Shown here: piece by piece, positions 1-8,570 of the stretch
How positions within the stretch are numbered: the stretch's first letter is position 1
Layout of the letters: the number at the start of each line of letters is the position of its first letter
From: CAZWKQ01 sp964634005
GTDB taxonomy: Bacteria > Bacteroidota > Bacteroidia > Bacteroidales > JACABE01
Direction: 5' to 3'
Assembly (NCBI GenBank): GCA_964634005.1
Contig: CAZWKQ010000019.1
Location: 1 to 37,527, forward strand
Length of the DNA stretch: 37,527 bases
Notes under the pieces: model-generated
What the model saw: the letters and a program-made list of their open reading frames with translations, nothing else
Told to the model about the DNA's origin: nothing
The model's database searches: none
Made by a program: the position numbers and the translations under genes

Positions 1-75
1 GCTCCCCCTGCTGGACTTGAACCAGCGACCCTCTGATTAACAGTCAGATGCTCTAACCAACTGAGCTAAGGAGGA
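1..75 (-). tRNA. tRNA-Asn (anticodon GTT)
   Basis: Read on the minus strand, this folds as a tRNA. The 7-bp acceptor stem pairs TCCTCCT with AGGGGGA (one G-U pair), the D-arm is TAGCTCAGTTGGTTAGAGC, the anticodon stem-loop CTGACTGTTAATCAG has anticodon GTT (plus-strand 39-41), and the T-loop GGTTCAAGTCC is canonical. The discriminator base is G. The window starts one base into the 3' CCA, so whether CCA is encoded cannot be seen fully. It is transcribed away from the kinase gene next to it. Confidence 0.96.
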
Positions 76-143
76 TTTTATTTTTTTATATCTTAATCTC
101 AAAATTGAGGTTGCAAAATTACATATAGTTTTAAAATAAACAA

Positions 144-151
144 TACCTTTG
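144..151 (+). promoter_or_regulatory. Bacteroidota -7 box (TACCTTTG) of the PfkB kinase gene
   Basis: TACCTTTG matches the Bacteroidota housekeeping -7 consensus TAnnTTTG exactly and lies 21 bases before the ATG at 173. It overlaps a TTG (149-151) that would extend the reading frame, which argues that translation starts at 173. No convincing -33 TTTG is found at the usual spacing. Confidence 0.6.
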
Positions 152-172
152 CAAAAAAAAATTAAAAAAATT

Positions 173-1153
173 ATGTCAAAAATTTTGGGAATAGGTAATG
201 CTCTGGTTGATATTATGATTCAACTCGAGTCTGATGAAATTTTAGAAAAATTTAATCTGCCAAAAGGAAGTATGCAGCTTGTTGATATGGAAACTTCCAA
301 CAATATTTTAAAAGGTATAGAACATTTGAAAAACCAAAAATCTTCGGGGGGGTCTGCTGCAAATACTATTCATGGGCTTGCCAACCTTGGTATCGAAACA
401 GGTTTTATTGGAACTGTAGGACAAGATGAATTAGGTGATTTTTTTCAAAATGACTTAGAAAAAAACAATATCAAACCATTTCTTAAAAAAGGTAAAAATC
501 CTTCGGGTAAAGCTATTGCTTTTGTCAGTCCCGACTCAGAAAGAACTTTTGCAACATACTTAGGTGCCGCTTTAGAATTAACAGAGAATAATATTAGCAT
601 TGAAAATTTTGAAGGCTATGATTACCTTCATGTTGAAGGATACTTAGTACAAAATCAAAAGTTTTTACATAAAATAATTACCTCTGCCAAACAAAACGGA
701 TTAAAAGTATCTTTAGATTTAGCAAGTTATAATGTTGTAGAGGCAAATCTCGATTTTCTGCAAAATCTTATAAAAAATTATGTTGACATTGTATTTGCAA
801 ACGAAGAAGAAGCTAAAGCATTTACCGGGTTCAATCCTGAATCGGCCCTGCACGAAATTGCCAATCATTGCGAGATTGCAATTGTTAAAATTGGCAAAAA
901 TGGTTCATTGATCAAAAACAAAGAGAAAACTTATAAAGTAGGTGTAATTGAAGCTAATAGTATTGATACTACAGGTGCCGGCGACGTATATGCTTCAGGA
1001 TTTCTTTACGGAATAACACAAAATTTACCCTTAGATAAATGTGGTGAGTTAGGAGCTCTACTTTCAGGAAAAGTTATTGAAGTTTTAGGAGCTAAAATGG
1101 ATAAAAACACTTGGGAAGATATTAATACATTAGTAAAAAAAACTCTGCAATAA
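173..1153 (+). CDS. PfkB-family carbohydrate kinase, adenosine kinase-like
   Basis: A cytosolic ribokinase-fold kinase of 326 residues, within the usual family length. PfkB kinases transfer phosphate from ATP to a sugar or nucleoside hydroxyl. The N-terminal strand ILGIGNALVDI is followed by the substrate-side signature GGSAANT (from about residue 59). The C-terminal signature DTTGAGD at residues 265-271 forms the anion hole, with D271 as the predicted catalytic base. The overall pattern fits the bacterial adenosine kinase-like group, which would salvage adenosine to AMP, but ribokinase or another PfkB specificity cannot be excluded. I chose ATG 173 because the upstream TTG at 149 lies inside a -7 promoter box. 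The gene is monocistronic as far as seen and diverges from tRNA-Asn. Confidence 0.88.
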   Translation: MSKILGIGNALVDIMIQLESDEILEKFNLPKGSMQLVDMETSNNILKGIEHLKNQKSSGGSAANTIHGLANLGIETGFIGTVGQDELGDFFQNDLEKNNIKPFLKKGKNPSGKAIAFVSPDSERTFATYLGAALELTENNISIENFEGYDYLHVEGYLVQNQKFLHKIITSAKQNGLKVSLDLASYNVVEANLDFLQNLIKNYVDIVFANEEEAKAFTGFNPESALHEIANHCEIAIVKIGKNGSLIKNKEKTYKVGVIEANSIDTTGAGDVYASGFLYGITQNLPLDKCGELGALLSGKVIEVLGAKMDKNTWEDINTLVKKTLQ

Positions 1154-1227
1154 CATTTTATATATAGAACCATTCAAAATTATTCAAATTAAATTTTTGA
1201 ATTTATAATTTATTTGTCAGATTTTTA

Positions 1228-1235
1228 TATATTTG
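1228..1235 (+). promoter_or_regulatory. Bacteroidota -7 box (TATATTTG) of the EF-G paralogue
   Basis: TATATTTG fits TAnnTTTG and lies 44 bases before the ATG at 1280, giving a short leader of roughly 40 bases. A TTTG at 1213-1216 is too close to serve as the -33 element, so only the -7 part is supported. Confidence 0.5.
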
Positions 1236-1279
1236 CCATCCAATTTTTTAACTATTAATAATCAATTATTTTAAATAAA

Positions 1280-3415
1280 ATGAAGGTTTATCAAACTAAG
1301 GAAATAAAAAATATTGCCCTTGTCGGCGGAGCGAAATCAGGGAAAACGACTTTGTCTGAATCAATGCTCTTTGAAGGTGGTTTTATAAAAAGAAGAGGCA
1401 GTGTTGATGATAAAAATACTGTTTCCGACTATCGCCCGATAGAATTGGAAAGACAAAACTCAGTTTCATCAACCCTACTTTATGTTGAAAAGAACGGATA
1501 TAAAATCAATATTATTGATACCCCGGGATTTGATGACTTTATAGGCGAAGTTGTAGCTGCCATGAAAGTTGTTGATACTGCTGTAATGGTAATCAATGCT
1601 CAATCAGGAATTGACGTTGGAACCGATTTATCATGGAGATATGCAAGTCAGAATCAGGTACCGGTTATCTTTGCTATAAACCACTTAGAACACGAAAGTT
1701 CAAATTTCGATGAAATAATTCGTCAGTTAAAACAAAACTACGGAAACAATCTTATTTTATGTCAATATCCTGTTAATCCGGGCTTGGGCTTTAATGCAAT
1801 TATTGATATACTTAAGATGAAAATGCTCAAGTTTCCAGAAAACGGCGGAACTCCTGAAATATTAGAAATCCCTGAATCGGAAAAAGCAAAAGCTGCCGAA
1901 CTTCATAATACCTTAGTTGAAAGTGCAGCAGAAAACGAAGAGTCGTTGATGGAAATTTTCTTTGAAGAAGGAACACTCAACGAAGAACAATTAAAAGTCG
2001 GTTTAAAAAAAGGATTAACCAACAGAGGAATATTCCCTGTATTTTGTATTGCAGCTAAACACAATATGGGCGTTGGAACATTGTTAGATTTTATTACCGA
2101 TAATGTACCTTCTCCTGATGAAATTAAAAACTGCAAAACTATAACCGGAAAAGTGATGGAATATAATACATCCGATCCTGCTACATTATTTATATTTAAA
2201 ACCGGCGTAGAAGAACATTTAGGAGAAATGTCTTTCTTCAAGATATATGCAGGTGAAGTAACCGAAGGTATGGATATGGTTAATGCCAATAACGGCTCTA
2301 AAGAAAGAATATCTCAAATATTCGCAATAGCGGGCAAAAACCGCGAAAAACTCCCCAAAGCCGTAGCCGGAGATATAGTAGCAACCATAAAACTTAAAAA
2401 CTGTAATACTAACGATACTCTTAACTCAGGCAAAAATGCCGATGACATAATAACACCGATAGTTTTCCCTGAGCCGAAATTCAGAACCGCTATTAAAGCC
2501 AAAAATCAAGCCGATGATGAGAAATTGGGTGCGGTTTTGACAGAAATTCACAAAATAGATCCTACAATTTTAGTTGAGTATTCTAAGGAGTTGAAACAGA
2601 TAATTCTCAGCGGACAAGGTGAATTGCATTTAAATATTACAAAATGGTTAATAGAAACCTTAGATAAAATTGAAGTTGAGTTCCTTACACCCAAAATTCC
2701 ATACAGAGAAACTATAACAAAATCTGCAAAAGCAGTTTACAGACACAAAAAACAATCAGGTGGAGCCGGACAGTTTGGAGAAGTTCATTTAATGATACAA
2801 CCTTATTACGAAGGTATGACTCCACAAACTGAGTTTCCGATAAGAGGAACACAGGAAGAAACATTAGCTTGGGGAGGGAAATTGGTTTTCAACAACTGCA
2901 TCGTTGGTGGAGCTATTGATGCAAGATTTATGCCTGCCATACTGAAAGGAATTATGGAAAAAATGGAAGAAGGCCCGCTTACAGGTTCTTATGCCCGCGA
3001 TATTGTCGTTAATGTTTATGACGGTAAAATGCACCCTGTTGATTCAAATGAACTTTCATTCAAACTCGCAGGAAGAAACGCATTTAAAGAAGCATTTAAA
3101 AATGCCGGTCCTAAGATTCTTGAACCAATTTACGACGTTGAAGTTATTGTTCCTGCCGATAAAATGGGTGATGTAATGACCGACTTACAAGGAAGAAGAG
3201 CAATTGTTATGGGTATGGACAGCGAAGGAAATTATCAAATAATCAAAGCAAAAGTTCCTTTAGCTGAAATGAACCGATATTCAACCGCATTAAGTTCTCT
3301 CACCAGCGGTAGAGCCACTTACTCGCTTAAATTTTCAGAATATCAACAAGTACCTACCGATGTACAAACTGCACTTCTTAAAGCTTACGAAGAACAAGAA
3401 AAAGACGAAGACTAA
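1280..3415 (+). CDS. Elongation factor G paralogue (EF-G2/FusA2-like) with altered GTPase motifs
   Basis: A 711-residue protein with the full EF-G domain order: G domain (about 1-280), domain II, domain III (EIHKIDPTILVEYSKE region), domain IV (from about residue 487, RHKKQSGGAGQFGEVH) and domain V. EF-G drives translocation on the ribosome. The P-loop is intact (GGAKSGKT, 16-23), but three other GTPase elements are not. The switch I ERGITI motif reads ERQNSV, the switch II DTPGH motif reads DTPGF with F84 replacing the catalytic histidine, and the base-specificity motif NKxD reads NHLE (134-137). These changes mark it as a paralogue, not the housekeeping fusA; the str-operon neighbours (rpsL, rpsG, tuf) are absent. 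Bacteroides is known to have an EF-G2 that supports translation without GTP hydrolysis when carbon is scarce, and this looks like the same type. That role is inferred here. Confidence 0.87.
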   Translation: MKVYQTKEIKNIALVGGAKSGKTTLSESMLFEGGFIKRRGSVDDKNTVSDYRPIELERQNSVSSTLLYVEKNGYKINIIDTPGFDDFIGEVVAAMKVVDTAVMVINAQSGIDVGTDLSWRYASQNQVPVIFAINHLEHESSNFDEIIRQLKQNYGNNLILCQYPVNPGLGFNAIIDILKMKMLKFPENGGTPEILEIPESEKAKAAELHNTLVESAAENEESLMEIFFEEGTLNEEQLKVGLKKGLTNRGIFPVFCIAAKHNMGVGTLLDFITDNVPSPDEIKNCKTITGKVMEYNTSDPATLFIFKTGVEEHLGEMSFFKIYAGEVTEGMDMVNANNGSKERISQIFAIAGKNREKLPKAVAGDIVATIKLKNCNTNDTLNSGKNADDIITPIVFPEPKFRTAIKAKNQADDEKLGAVLTEIHKIDPTILVEYSKELKQIILSGQGELHLNITKWLIETLDKIEVEFLTPKIPYRETITKSAKAVYRHKKQSGGAGQFGEVHLMIQPYYEGMTPQTEFPIRGTQEETLAWGGKLVFNNCIVGGAIDARFMPAILKGIMEKMEEGPLTGSYARDIVVNVYDGKMHPVDSNELSFKLAGRNAFKEAFKNAGPKILEPIYDVEVIVPADKMGDVMTDLQGRRAIVMGMDSEGNYQIIKAKVPLAEMNRYSTALSSLTSGRATYSLKFSEYQQVPTDVQTALLKAYEEQEKDED

Positions 3416-3422
3416 ACCTTAT

Positions 3423-3451
3423 AAAAAAAACCCGCAAAAGCGGGTTTTTTT
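3423..3451 (+). terminator. Intrinsic terminator after the EF-G paralogue
   Basis: A GC stem CCCGC/GCGGG with an AAAA loop (3431-3444) is followed by seven T residues and preceded by eight A residues. It starts eight bases after the stop codon. The A-tract means it could also work on the minus strand. Confidence 0.88.
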
Positions 3452-3576
3452 ATTGCCATTTCATTACTAAAAGTATCATATAAACACAAATTATGATATT
3501 AATTATTTACTCTTTTTCGAAAATAATCAGAATTTGTATTAATTTTATACGTTAATTTTAAAAACCAAAAATTAAA

Positions 3577-4329
3577 ATGTATAAGTTAATAATTGCTATA
3601 TTTTTCATATTTACGACAAACATTATTTATTCACAAAACAAAACAGAACAAAAAAATCCTGCCTTGAATAATGTTCTTCAACTAAATATAACCGGTAACG
3701 GGTATCAAGATAATATTTTCATTGCATATATGAATGGAGCCACATTCGGTTACGACGGTCAATTTGATGTAATTAAACTTTTCGGAATTTATCAGGCACC
3801 ACAGCTTTTCTCAATTATTCCCGGAAATATTAATTTATCTATAAATGTTTTGCCAGATATTACTTACTACAATACCGTTCAGTTAGGTCTTTATGTAGGC
3901 GTTGACACTACTTACACCATAACAGCAACAGGAACAAGTTCGTTTACAAATTACATTTCGATTGTTTTAGAAGATACTAAAACAAACTCATTCACCGAAC
4001 TTATGCAGCAACCGGTTTACAATTTCAATGCTTCGCCTTCCGATTCTGTTACAAGATTTAAAGTCCATTTCAGCAACCCCACAAACACCGATGAATTTTC
4101 AAACGATGATATTATAATTTATTCTTACAAAAAAAATATTACAATAAAATCATTAAAAAATGACGTTATAAATACTGTAGAAATATTCGACACAAATGCA
4201 AAAAAAATATTCAGTAACTCTTATAATTCCAAGATGATAGAAATTGAAACTACATTCCCAAGCGGTATTTATTTTATTAAAACATCAACCTCAAATAAAA
4301 CATTTACAAAAAAAATTTATATTCTGTAA
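3577..4329 (+). CDS. Small secreted protein with T9SS type A sorting domain
   Basis: A 250-residue protein with a Sec signal peptide at its start (MYKLIIAIFFIFTTNIIYS, cleavage expected near SQN). The middle part is beta-rich and matches no domain I recognise. The last ~65 residues look like a T9SS type A C-terminal sorting domain: short strands, the PSGIYFIKTSTSN motif with the usual G-I/V-Y-F-I core, and a basic tail ending TKKIYIL. It should be secreted across the outer membrane and either released or anchored. It is the first gene after a terminator and lies 26 bases upstream of the M16 peptidase gene, so it may be the first gene of that operon. Its function is unknown. Confidence 0.75.
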   Translation: MYKLIIAIFFIFTTNIIYSQNKTEQKNPALNNVLQLNITGNGYQDNIFIAYMNGATFGYDGQFDVIKLFGIYQAPQLFSIIPGNINLSINVLPDITYYNTVQLGLYVGVDTTYTITATGTSSFTNYISIVLEDTKTNSFTELMQQPVYNFNASPSDSVTRFKVHFSNPTNTDEFSNDDIIIYSYKKNITIKSLKNDVINTVEIFDTNAKKIFSNSYNSKMIEIETTFPSGIYFIKTSTSNKTFTKKIYIL

Positions 4330-4355
4330 CTTACTCATTTTAAAAGAAAACAATC

Positions 4356-5597
4356 ATGATAGAATTCGACAGATTTACCCTCGAAAACGGGCTAAAAGTA
4401 ATAGTACATAAAGACAAAACTACCCCTATAACAGCAGTTAATATATTATATAATGTAGGTGCAAAAGACGAAGATCCTAATAAAACAGGATTTGCTCATT
4501 TATTTGAACATCTAATGTTTGGAGGCTCGAAAAACATTCCTGTTTACGACGAACCACTTGAAAAGGCAGGCGGAAGTAATAACGCATTTACAAACAACGA
4601 CATAACAAATTATTACCTTACAATACCGCAAAATAATATAGAAACAGCTTTCTGGCTCGAATCGGACAGGATGAACGAACTTGCATTTTCGGAAAAAAGC
4701 CTTGAAGTTCAAAAAAATGTTGTTATTGAAGAATTCAAACAGAGATATTTAAATCAGCCTTATGGTGATGTTTGGTTGTTATTCCGCCCTTTGGCATATA
4801 TAGTACATCCTTACAAATGGTCAACTATAGGAAAAGATATTTCACATATTGAGAAAGCTACCTTAGAAGACGTGAAATCATTCTTTTATAAATATTACCG
4901 ACCGAATAATGCCATTATGGTTGTTGCCGGCAATGTAGAAACTCAACAAATTAAAGATTTAACAAATAAATGGTTTGGACCGATAAAAAGAGGAGATGCT
5001 TTTAAAAGAAATATTCCAGAAGAACCTATGCAAACTCAAGAAAGAATTCTTAAAGTTGAAAGAGATGTCCCATACAATGCTATATACATGGCCTTTCACG
5101 TTTGTAAAAGAACTGATTACGATTTTTATACGTTAGATATTATTTCTGATATTTTTTCAAACGGCAAATCATCACGTTTTAACGAAGAATTGATAAAAAA
5201 TAAAAAGTTTTTCAGCGAAATTAATGCATTTCTCACCGGCGATATAGATAACGGATTATTCGTAATTTACGGCAAATTGCATAACGGAGTTGATATTAAT
5301 AAGGCCGAAGAGGCAATATTAAATGAAATTGAAAAGATTAAAAACACTCCTGTTGAAACGCAGGAACTACAAAAAGTTAAAAATAAAATTGAATCAACAA
5401 TCATGTTTTCAAATATGAAAGCATTGGACAAAGCAATGTCATTGGCATTTTACGAACTTCTCGGCGATGCAAACTACATTAATACTGAGTTAAATAATTA
5501 TAATAATGTTACTTCCGAAAAAATAATATCAACAGCAAATAAATACTTTTCGAAAAACAACTGTTCAAAAATGTATTATCTTTCGAAAAAAAATTAA
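4356..5597 (+). CDS. M16 family zinc metallopeptidase, catalytic type
   Basis: A 413-residue single-unit M16 (pitrilysin/insulinase superfamily) peptidase. The inverted zinc motif HXXEH is intact as HLFEH (residues 48-52), and the acidic pair E125/E126 in VVIEEF is at about the right distance to supply the third zinc ligand. M16 proteins form clamshells from two ~45-kDa halves and degrade short peptides. No signal peptide or lipobox is present, so it should act in the cytosol unless the start is wrong. A homologue lacking the zinc motif lies three genes downstream, so a catalytic/non-catalytic heterodimer is likely. The two halves are separated by a sigma factor and an anti-sigma-like gene, which is unusual. 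Substrates are unknown; signal-peptide remnants are one possibility. Confidence 0.88.
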   Translation: MIEFDRFTLENGLKVIVHKDKTTPITAVNILYNVGAKDEDPNKTGFAHLFEHLMFGGSKNIPVYDEPLEKAGGSNNAFTNNDITNYYLTIPQNNIETAFWLESDRMNELAFSEKSLEVQKNVVIEEFKQRYLNQPYGDVWLLFRPLAYIVHPYKWSTIGKDISHIEKATLEDVKSFFYKYYRPNNAIMVVAGNVETQQIKDLTNKWFGPIKRGDAFKRNIPEEPMQTQERILKVERDVPYNAIYMAFHVCKRTDYDFYTLDIISDIFSNGKSSRFNEELIKNKKFFSEINAFLTGDIDNGLFVIYGKLHNGVDINKAEEAILNEIEKIKNTPVETQELQKVKNKIESTIMFSNMKALDKAMSLAFYELLGDANYINTELNNYNNVTSEKIISTANKYFSKNNCSKMYYLSKKN

Positions 5598-5638
5598 TCT
5601 GCAGACACCTTTTTTAGTAAAATAATTGTCATTATGTC

Positions 5639-6181
5639 GTGAAATACTCGGAAGAAGAAATAATTGAAGGCTGTAAAAAAGGAAATAAAAAAGCTCAGAA
5701 ACTCTTATACGACTTGTATTCAAGAAAATACTACGGTATTTGTCTTCGGTATTTCAAAAATTCTAATGAAGCTGAAGATGCCTTGCAGGAAGGATTTGTA
5801 AGAATATTTAATAATATTGGTAAATTCCGTTTCGAAGGGTCTTTTGAAGGATGGATGAGAAAAATAATAGTCAATACTACTTTAAACTTTTACAAATCAA
5901 ATTTTAAACACTATTATGGCACTGATTATGATGAAGTTGAGGAAAAAATTGAAGATGAATATTCTGCTTCAGATACACTTACCGTTGAATTGATGCTTAA
6001 AACTATACAAGAACTGCCCGATGGATACAGAATAGTGTTTAATTTGTTCGAAATTGAAGGATATTCACATAAAGAAATTGCTGATATGCTTGGTATTTCT
6101 GTAAATACTTCCAAATCTCAGTTGATGAAAGCAAAAAAAATGCTTCAAAAGAAACTAAGTAGTGTTCAGTACGCAAAATAA
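5639..6181 (+). CDS. ECF-type RNA polymerase sigma factor
   Basis: A 180-residue sigma-70 family protein with only regions 2 and 4, the ECF layout. Region 2 covers about residues 24-90, including the core-binding and -10 recognition segment (EAEDALQEGFVRIFNNI, then FEGWMRKIIVNT). Region 4 (about 122-175) has the helix-turn-helix GYSHKEIADMLGISVNTSKS that contacts the -35 element. The start is GTG at 5639. An ATG at 5634 opens a frame that stops after two codons (ATGTCGTGA) and overlaps the GTG, so it is not the start. The gap to the next gene, an anti-sigma-like membrane protein, is only eight bases, which is typical of a sigma/anti-sigma pair. The target promoters may include its own operon and the surface-protein genes downstream (inference). 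Confidence 0.92.
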   Translation: MKYSEEEIIEGCKKGNKKAQKLLYDLYSRKYYGICLRYFKNSNEAEDALQEGFVRIFNNIGKFRFEGSFEGWMRKIIVNTTLNFYKSNFKHYYGTDYDEVEEKIEDEYSASDTLTVELMLKTIQELPDGYRIVFNLFEIEGYSHKEIADMLGISVNTSKSQLMKAKKMLQKKLSSVQYAK

Positions 6182-6189
6182 AAAAGTAA

Positions 6190-7197
6190 ATGAAAAAAAG
6201 TTATAAAGAAATTTTCGATAATTATGAACCTGAACCTCCCAAAAAGGTATGGGAAAATATTGAAAAAAACATAAATAAAAATTCAGGTTTTACAAATTTC
6301 AAAAAAGGAGCTCTTCTTTCGGGAGTTGCCATTATAATTATTGCTACAATATTCTTAATAATACCAAGTAAAACAAATATTTCCGATAAAAAAACCGATA
6401 CTTATTCCGAAAATAAAATAATTACAGCAAATCAATCAGAAGAAAGTAATTCAAAAGAAATAAATACTTATGATGTTACAATTAACAAAAAGCAAACTAA
6501 AAAAGATATAAACAGAATAACTGAAAATAAACCCATTCAAACAGAATCAAAAATAAAAGAAATCATACAAAAGACTGAAGAAAAAAATAGTTTAAATAAA
6601 AATCAAAAAAATACAAATACTGTTTTAAGTGAAAATGGGAACAATGTAATAAGCAATTTATCGGTAGATAAACCTATAGAAAACCCCGTTCCCATAGCTC
6701 AAAACAAAGAAAGTAAAATTAAAATTTCGGGCGAGCAAACTATTTGCTTAGGAGAAAAAGCAATTTTGTCGGCAGAAGGTGGAGTAAAATACCTTTGGAG
6801 TACTGGCGAAAAAAGTAAAAGTATTGTTGTTAGCCCTAACACTACCACAGATTACACCGTAATGGTTACCGATGAAGACGGTAATAAAAAAACAGGTTTA
6901 TTAACAGTTACTGTTGCCGACTGCATAGCTTTATTTGTTCCCAATGCATTTACTCCCAACGGAGACGGACAACATGATGTGTTTAAACCTGTAGGAACTA
7001 ACATTAAAAAATTCGAAATGACTATATTATCAAGGACCGGACAAATTGTTTTCAATACACATTCGCTAAATGACGGCTGGGACGGCACTATAGGGGGCAA
7101 GCCTGCCCCTACCGGAGTTTATATTTATAATATAAGTTACACCAACGAATTAAATCAGAATAAAATTTTACAAGGCTCATTGACGTTAATAAGATAA
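6190..7197 (+). CDS. Anti-sigma-like membrane protein with Ig-like domain and T9SS type B sorting domain
   Basis: A 335-residue protein with an unusual domain order. Residues 1-40 are a charged head (YEPEPPKKVWENIEK motif) like the cytosolic head of Bacteroidota proteins encoded beside ECF sigma factors. Residues 41-59 are one hydrophobic segment. Residues 60-175 are a Lys/Ser/Asn/Glu-rich disordered linker. Residues ~178-243 look like an Ig/PKD-type domain (YLWSTGEKSKS). Residues ~246-335 are a T9SS type B (gliding-motility-associated C-terminal) domain: FVPNAFTPNGDGQHDVFKP, then GWDG and PTGVYIYNISY. The head would face the cytosol and bind the sigma factor encoded eight bases upstream, while the tail carries an outer-membrane export tag. 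Whether the hydrophobic segment stays as an anchor or is cleaved as a signal peptide cannot be told from sequence. It may be a sensor of T9SS traffic. Confidence 0.8.
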   Translation: MKKSYKEIFDNYEPEPPKKVWENIEKNINKNSGFTNFKKGALLSGVAIIIIATIFLIIPSKTNISDKKTDTYSENKIITANQSEESNSKEINTYDVTINKKQTKKDINRITENKPIQTESKIKEIIQKTEEKNSLNKNQKNTNTVLSENGNNVISNLSVDKPIENPVPIAQNKESKIKISGEQTICLGEKAILSAEGGVKYLWSTGEKSKSIVVSPNTTTDYTVMVTDEDGNKKTGLLTVTVADCIALFVPNAFTPNGDGQHDVFKPVGTNIKKFEMTILSRTGQIVFNTHSLNDGWDGTIGGKPAPTGVYIYNISYTNELNQNKILQGSLTLIR

Positions 7198-7212
7198 CAA
7201 TTTAAATCTTAT

Positions 7213-8511
7213 ATGATAAACCGAACAATAGAACCCGAAGTTGATTTTTCTCTGATTAATGATTTCCTTTCCGACAAAATAATAGAACACGAATACAAAA
7301 CTATTAACGGAATCCCTTGTTATTTCTTAGATAGAGGTGAGCAAGATTTAGTTAAAATTGAACTTACTTTCGACGCCGGAAGTATTTATCAGAAAAAACC
7401 GTTTGTTGCTTATTCTACTTTTCAAATGCTTACTGAAGGTACCTGTACGATGACTTCATCCCAAATATCGGAACGTTTGGATTTCTATGGAGCTTTTATT
7501 GAGAAAGAAGTTGACAGAGACTTTGCTTCAGTTAGTCTTTATACTTTAACCAAACATCTTAAATATACATTGCTTATTTTAAATGAAATATTGACCAAAC
7601 CTATATTCCCTGAATCTGATTTATCGATTTATAAAGAAAAACAGAAGTCGATATTGGAGGTTAACAAAAAGCAAGTTAGTTTTTTGGCAAGAACAAACTT
7701 TTTGGAAATAATATTCGGTAAGCAGCACCCTTATGGTGTTAAAATCGATTCTGAAGATATTGATAAACTTTCGTCAGAAGATTTAACAAGGTTTTACACT
7801 GATAACATCAATGCCGATAATTGCAGTATTATTGTTTCGGGTAAAATAAACAATGAAGTAATAAAACTGATTGAAGAAAATTTTCAAACATCGGAATGGA
7901 GAAAATCGAACCGAACATTGCAGAAAAAAGTAATTGAAATAGATTTACAAAGCAAGTTCAGTGAGCATTTTATTGAACAACCAAATGTAGTTCAATCGGC
8001 AATAAGAATCGGGAGGGTACTTTTTAATTACAATAACCCCGATTATAACAAGTTTCAAATATTGAATACTGTATTGGGCGGATATTTTGGTTCGCGTTTA
8101 ATGAAAAATATCAGAGAAGACAAGGGTTTTACTTATGGAATTGGTTCTGCAATTTTACCTCTGAAACATTCAGGATACTTTTTTATAACAACTGAAGTTG
8201 GGAAAGAATACACTAATGATACTATTAATGAGATTTACCGCGAAATAGAAAATCTACAAAGTAATTACATTAAAGATGATGAATTAAATTTAGTAAAAAA
8301 TTACAAATTTGGCGAATTGATGCGTAGTCTCGACGGCACTTTTGCTATTTCTGATTACTTAAAAAAAACTATTCAGCATAAACTACCGATTAATTATTAT
8401 AAAAATGTTTTGGATGACATATACAATACATCAAAAGAAGATATTTTACTTTTAGCTCAAAAATACCTGAAAAAAGAATTGCTAACTCAATTGGTTGTAG
8501 GACAAAATTAA
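7213..8511 (+). CDS. M16 family peptidase homologue, non-catalytic
   Basis: A 432-residue M16-fold protein in which the zinc motif HXXEH is replaced by YSTFQ (residues 67-71), so it should not hydrolyse peptides. The C-terminal half keeps the conserved substrate-binding pattern of non-catalytic subunits (SRLMKNIREDKGFTYGIGS region). In bacterial M16B pairs one protein supplies zinc and the other supplies the Arg/Tyr substrate-binding residues; this is the expected partner of the catalytic M16 gene at 4356-5597. There is no signal peptide. It starts 15 bases after the anti-sigma-like gene, which places it in the same operon. Confidence 0.85.
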   Translation: MINRTIEPEVDFSLINDFLSDKIIEHEYKTINGIPCYFLDRGEQDLVKIELTFDAGSIYQKKPFVAYSTFQMLTEGTCTMTSSQISERLDFYGAFIEKEVDRDFASVSLYTLTKHLKYTLLILNEILTKPIFPESDLSIYKEKQKSILEVNKKQVSFLARTNFLEIIFGKQHPYGVKIDSEDIDKLSSEDLTRFYTDNINADNCSIIVSGKINNEVIKLIEENFQTSEWRKSNRTLQKKVIEIDLQSKFSEHFIEQPNVVQSAIRIGRVLFNYNNPDYNKFQILNTVLGGYFGSRLMKNIREDKGFTYGIGSAILPLKHSGYFFITTEVGKEYTNDTINEIYREIENLQSNYIKDDELNLVKNYKFGELMRSLDGTFAISDYLKKTIQHKLPINYYKNVLDDIYNTSKEDILLLAQKYLKKELLTQLVVGQN

Positions 8512-8570
8512 TAAATGGTATTTTAACTTAGACTGCAACCTTTTAATAAATATTATTGTCTATTGTTAAT

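Noticed and set aside
149..172. Longer kinase start at TTG 149
   Set aside because: The TTG is part of the -7 box TACCTTTG, and the added residues are only Lys/Ile filler before a typical PfkB N-terminus.
5634..5642. Two-codon frame ATGTCGTGA overlapping the GTG start of the sigma gene, as a translational coupling element
   Set aside because: It may be chance. There is no Shine-Dalgarno or conservation evidence to support a regulatory role.
4356..8511. The two M16 genes as halves of one gene split by an insertion
   Set aside because: Each protein is a complete ~45-kDa M16 unit with its own start and stop, and the two differ at the catalytic motif. This is the usual paired-subunit arrangement, not a broken gene.
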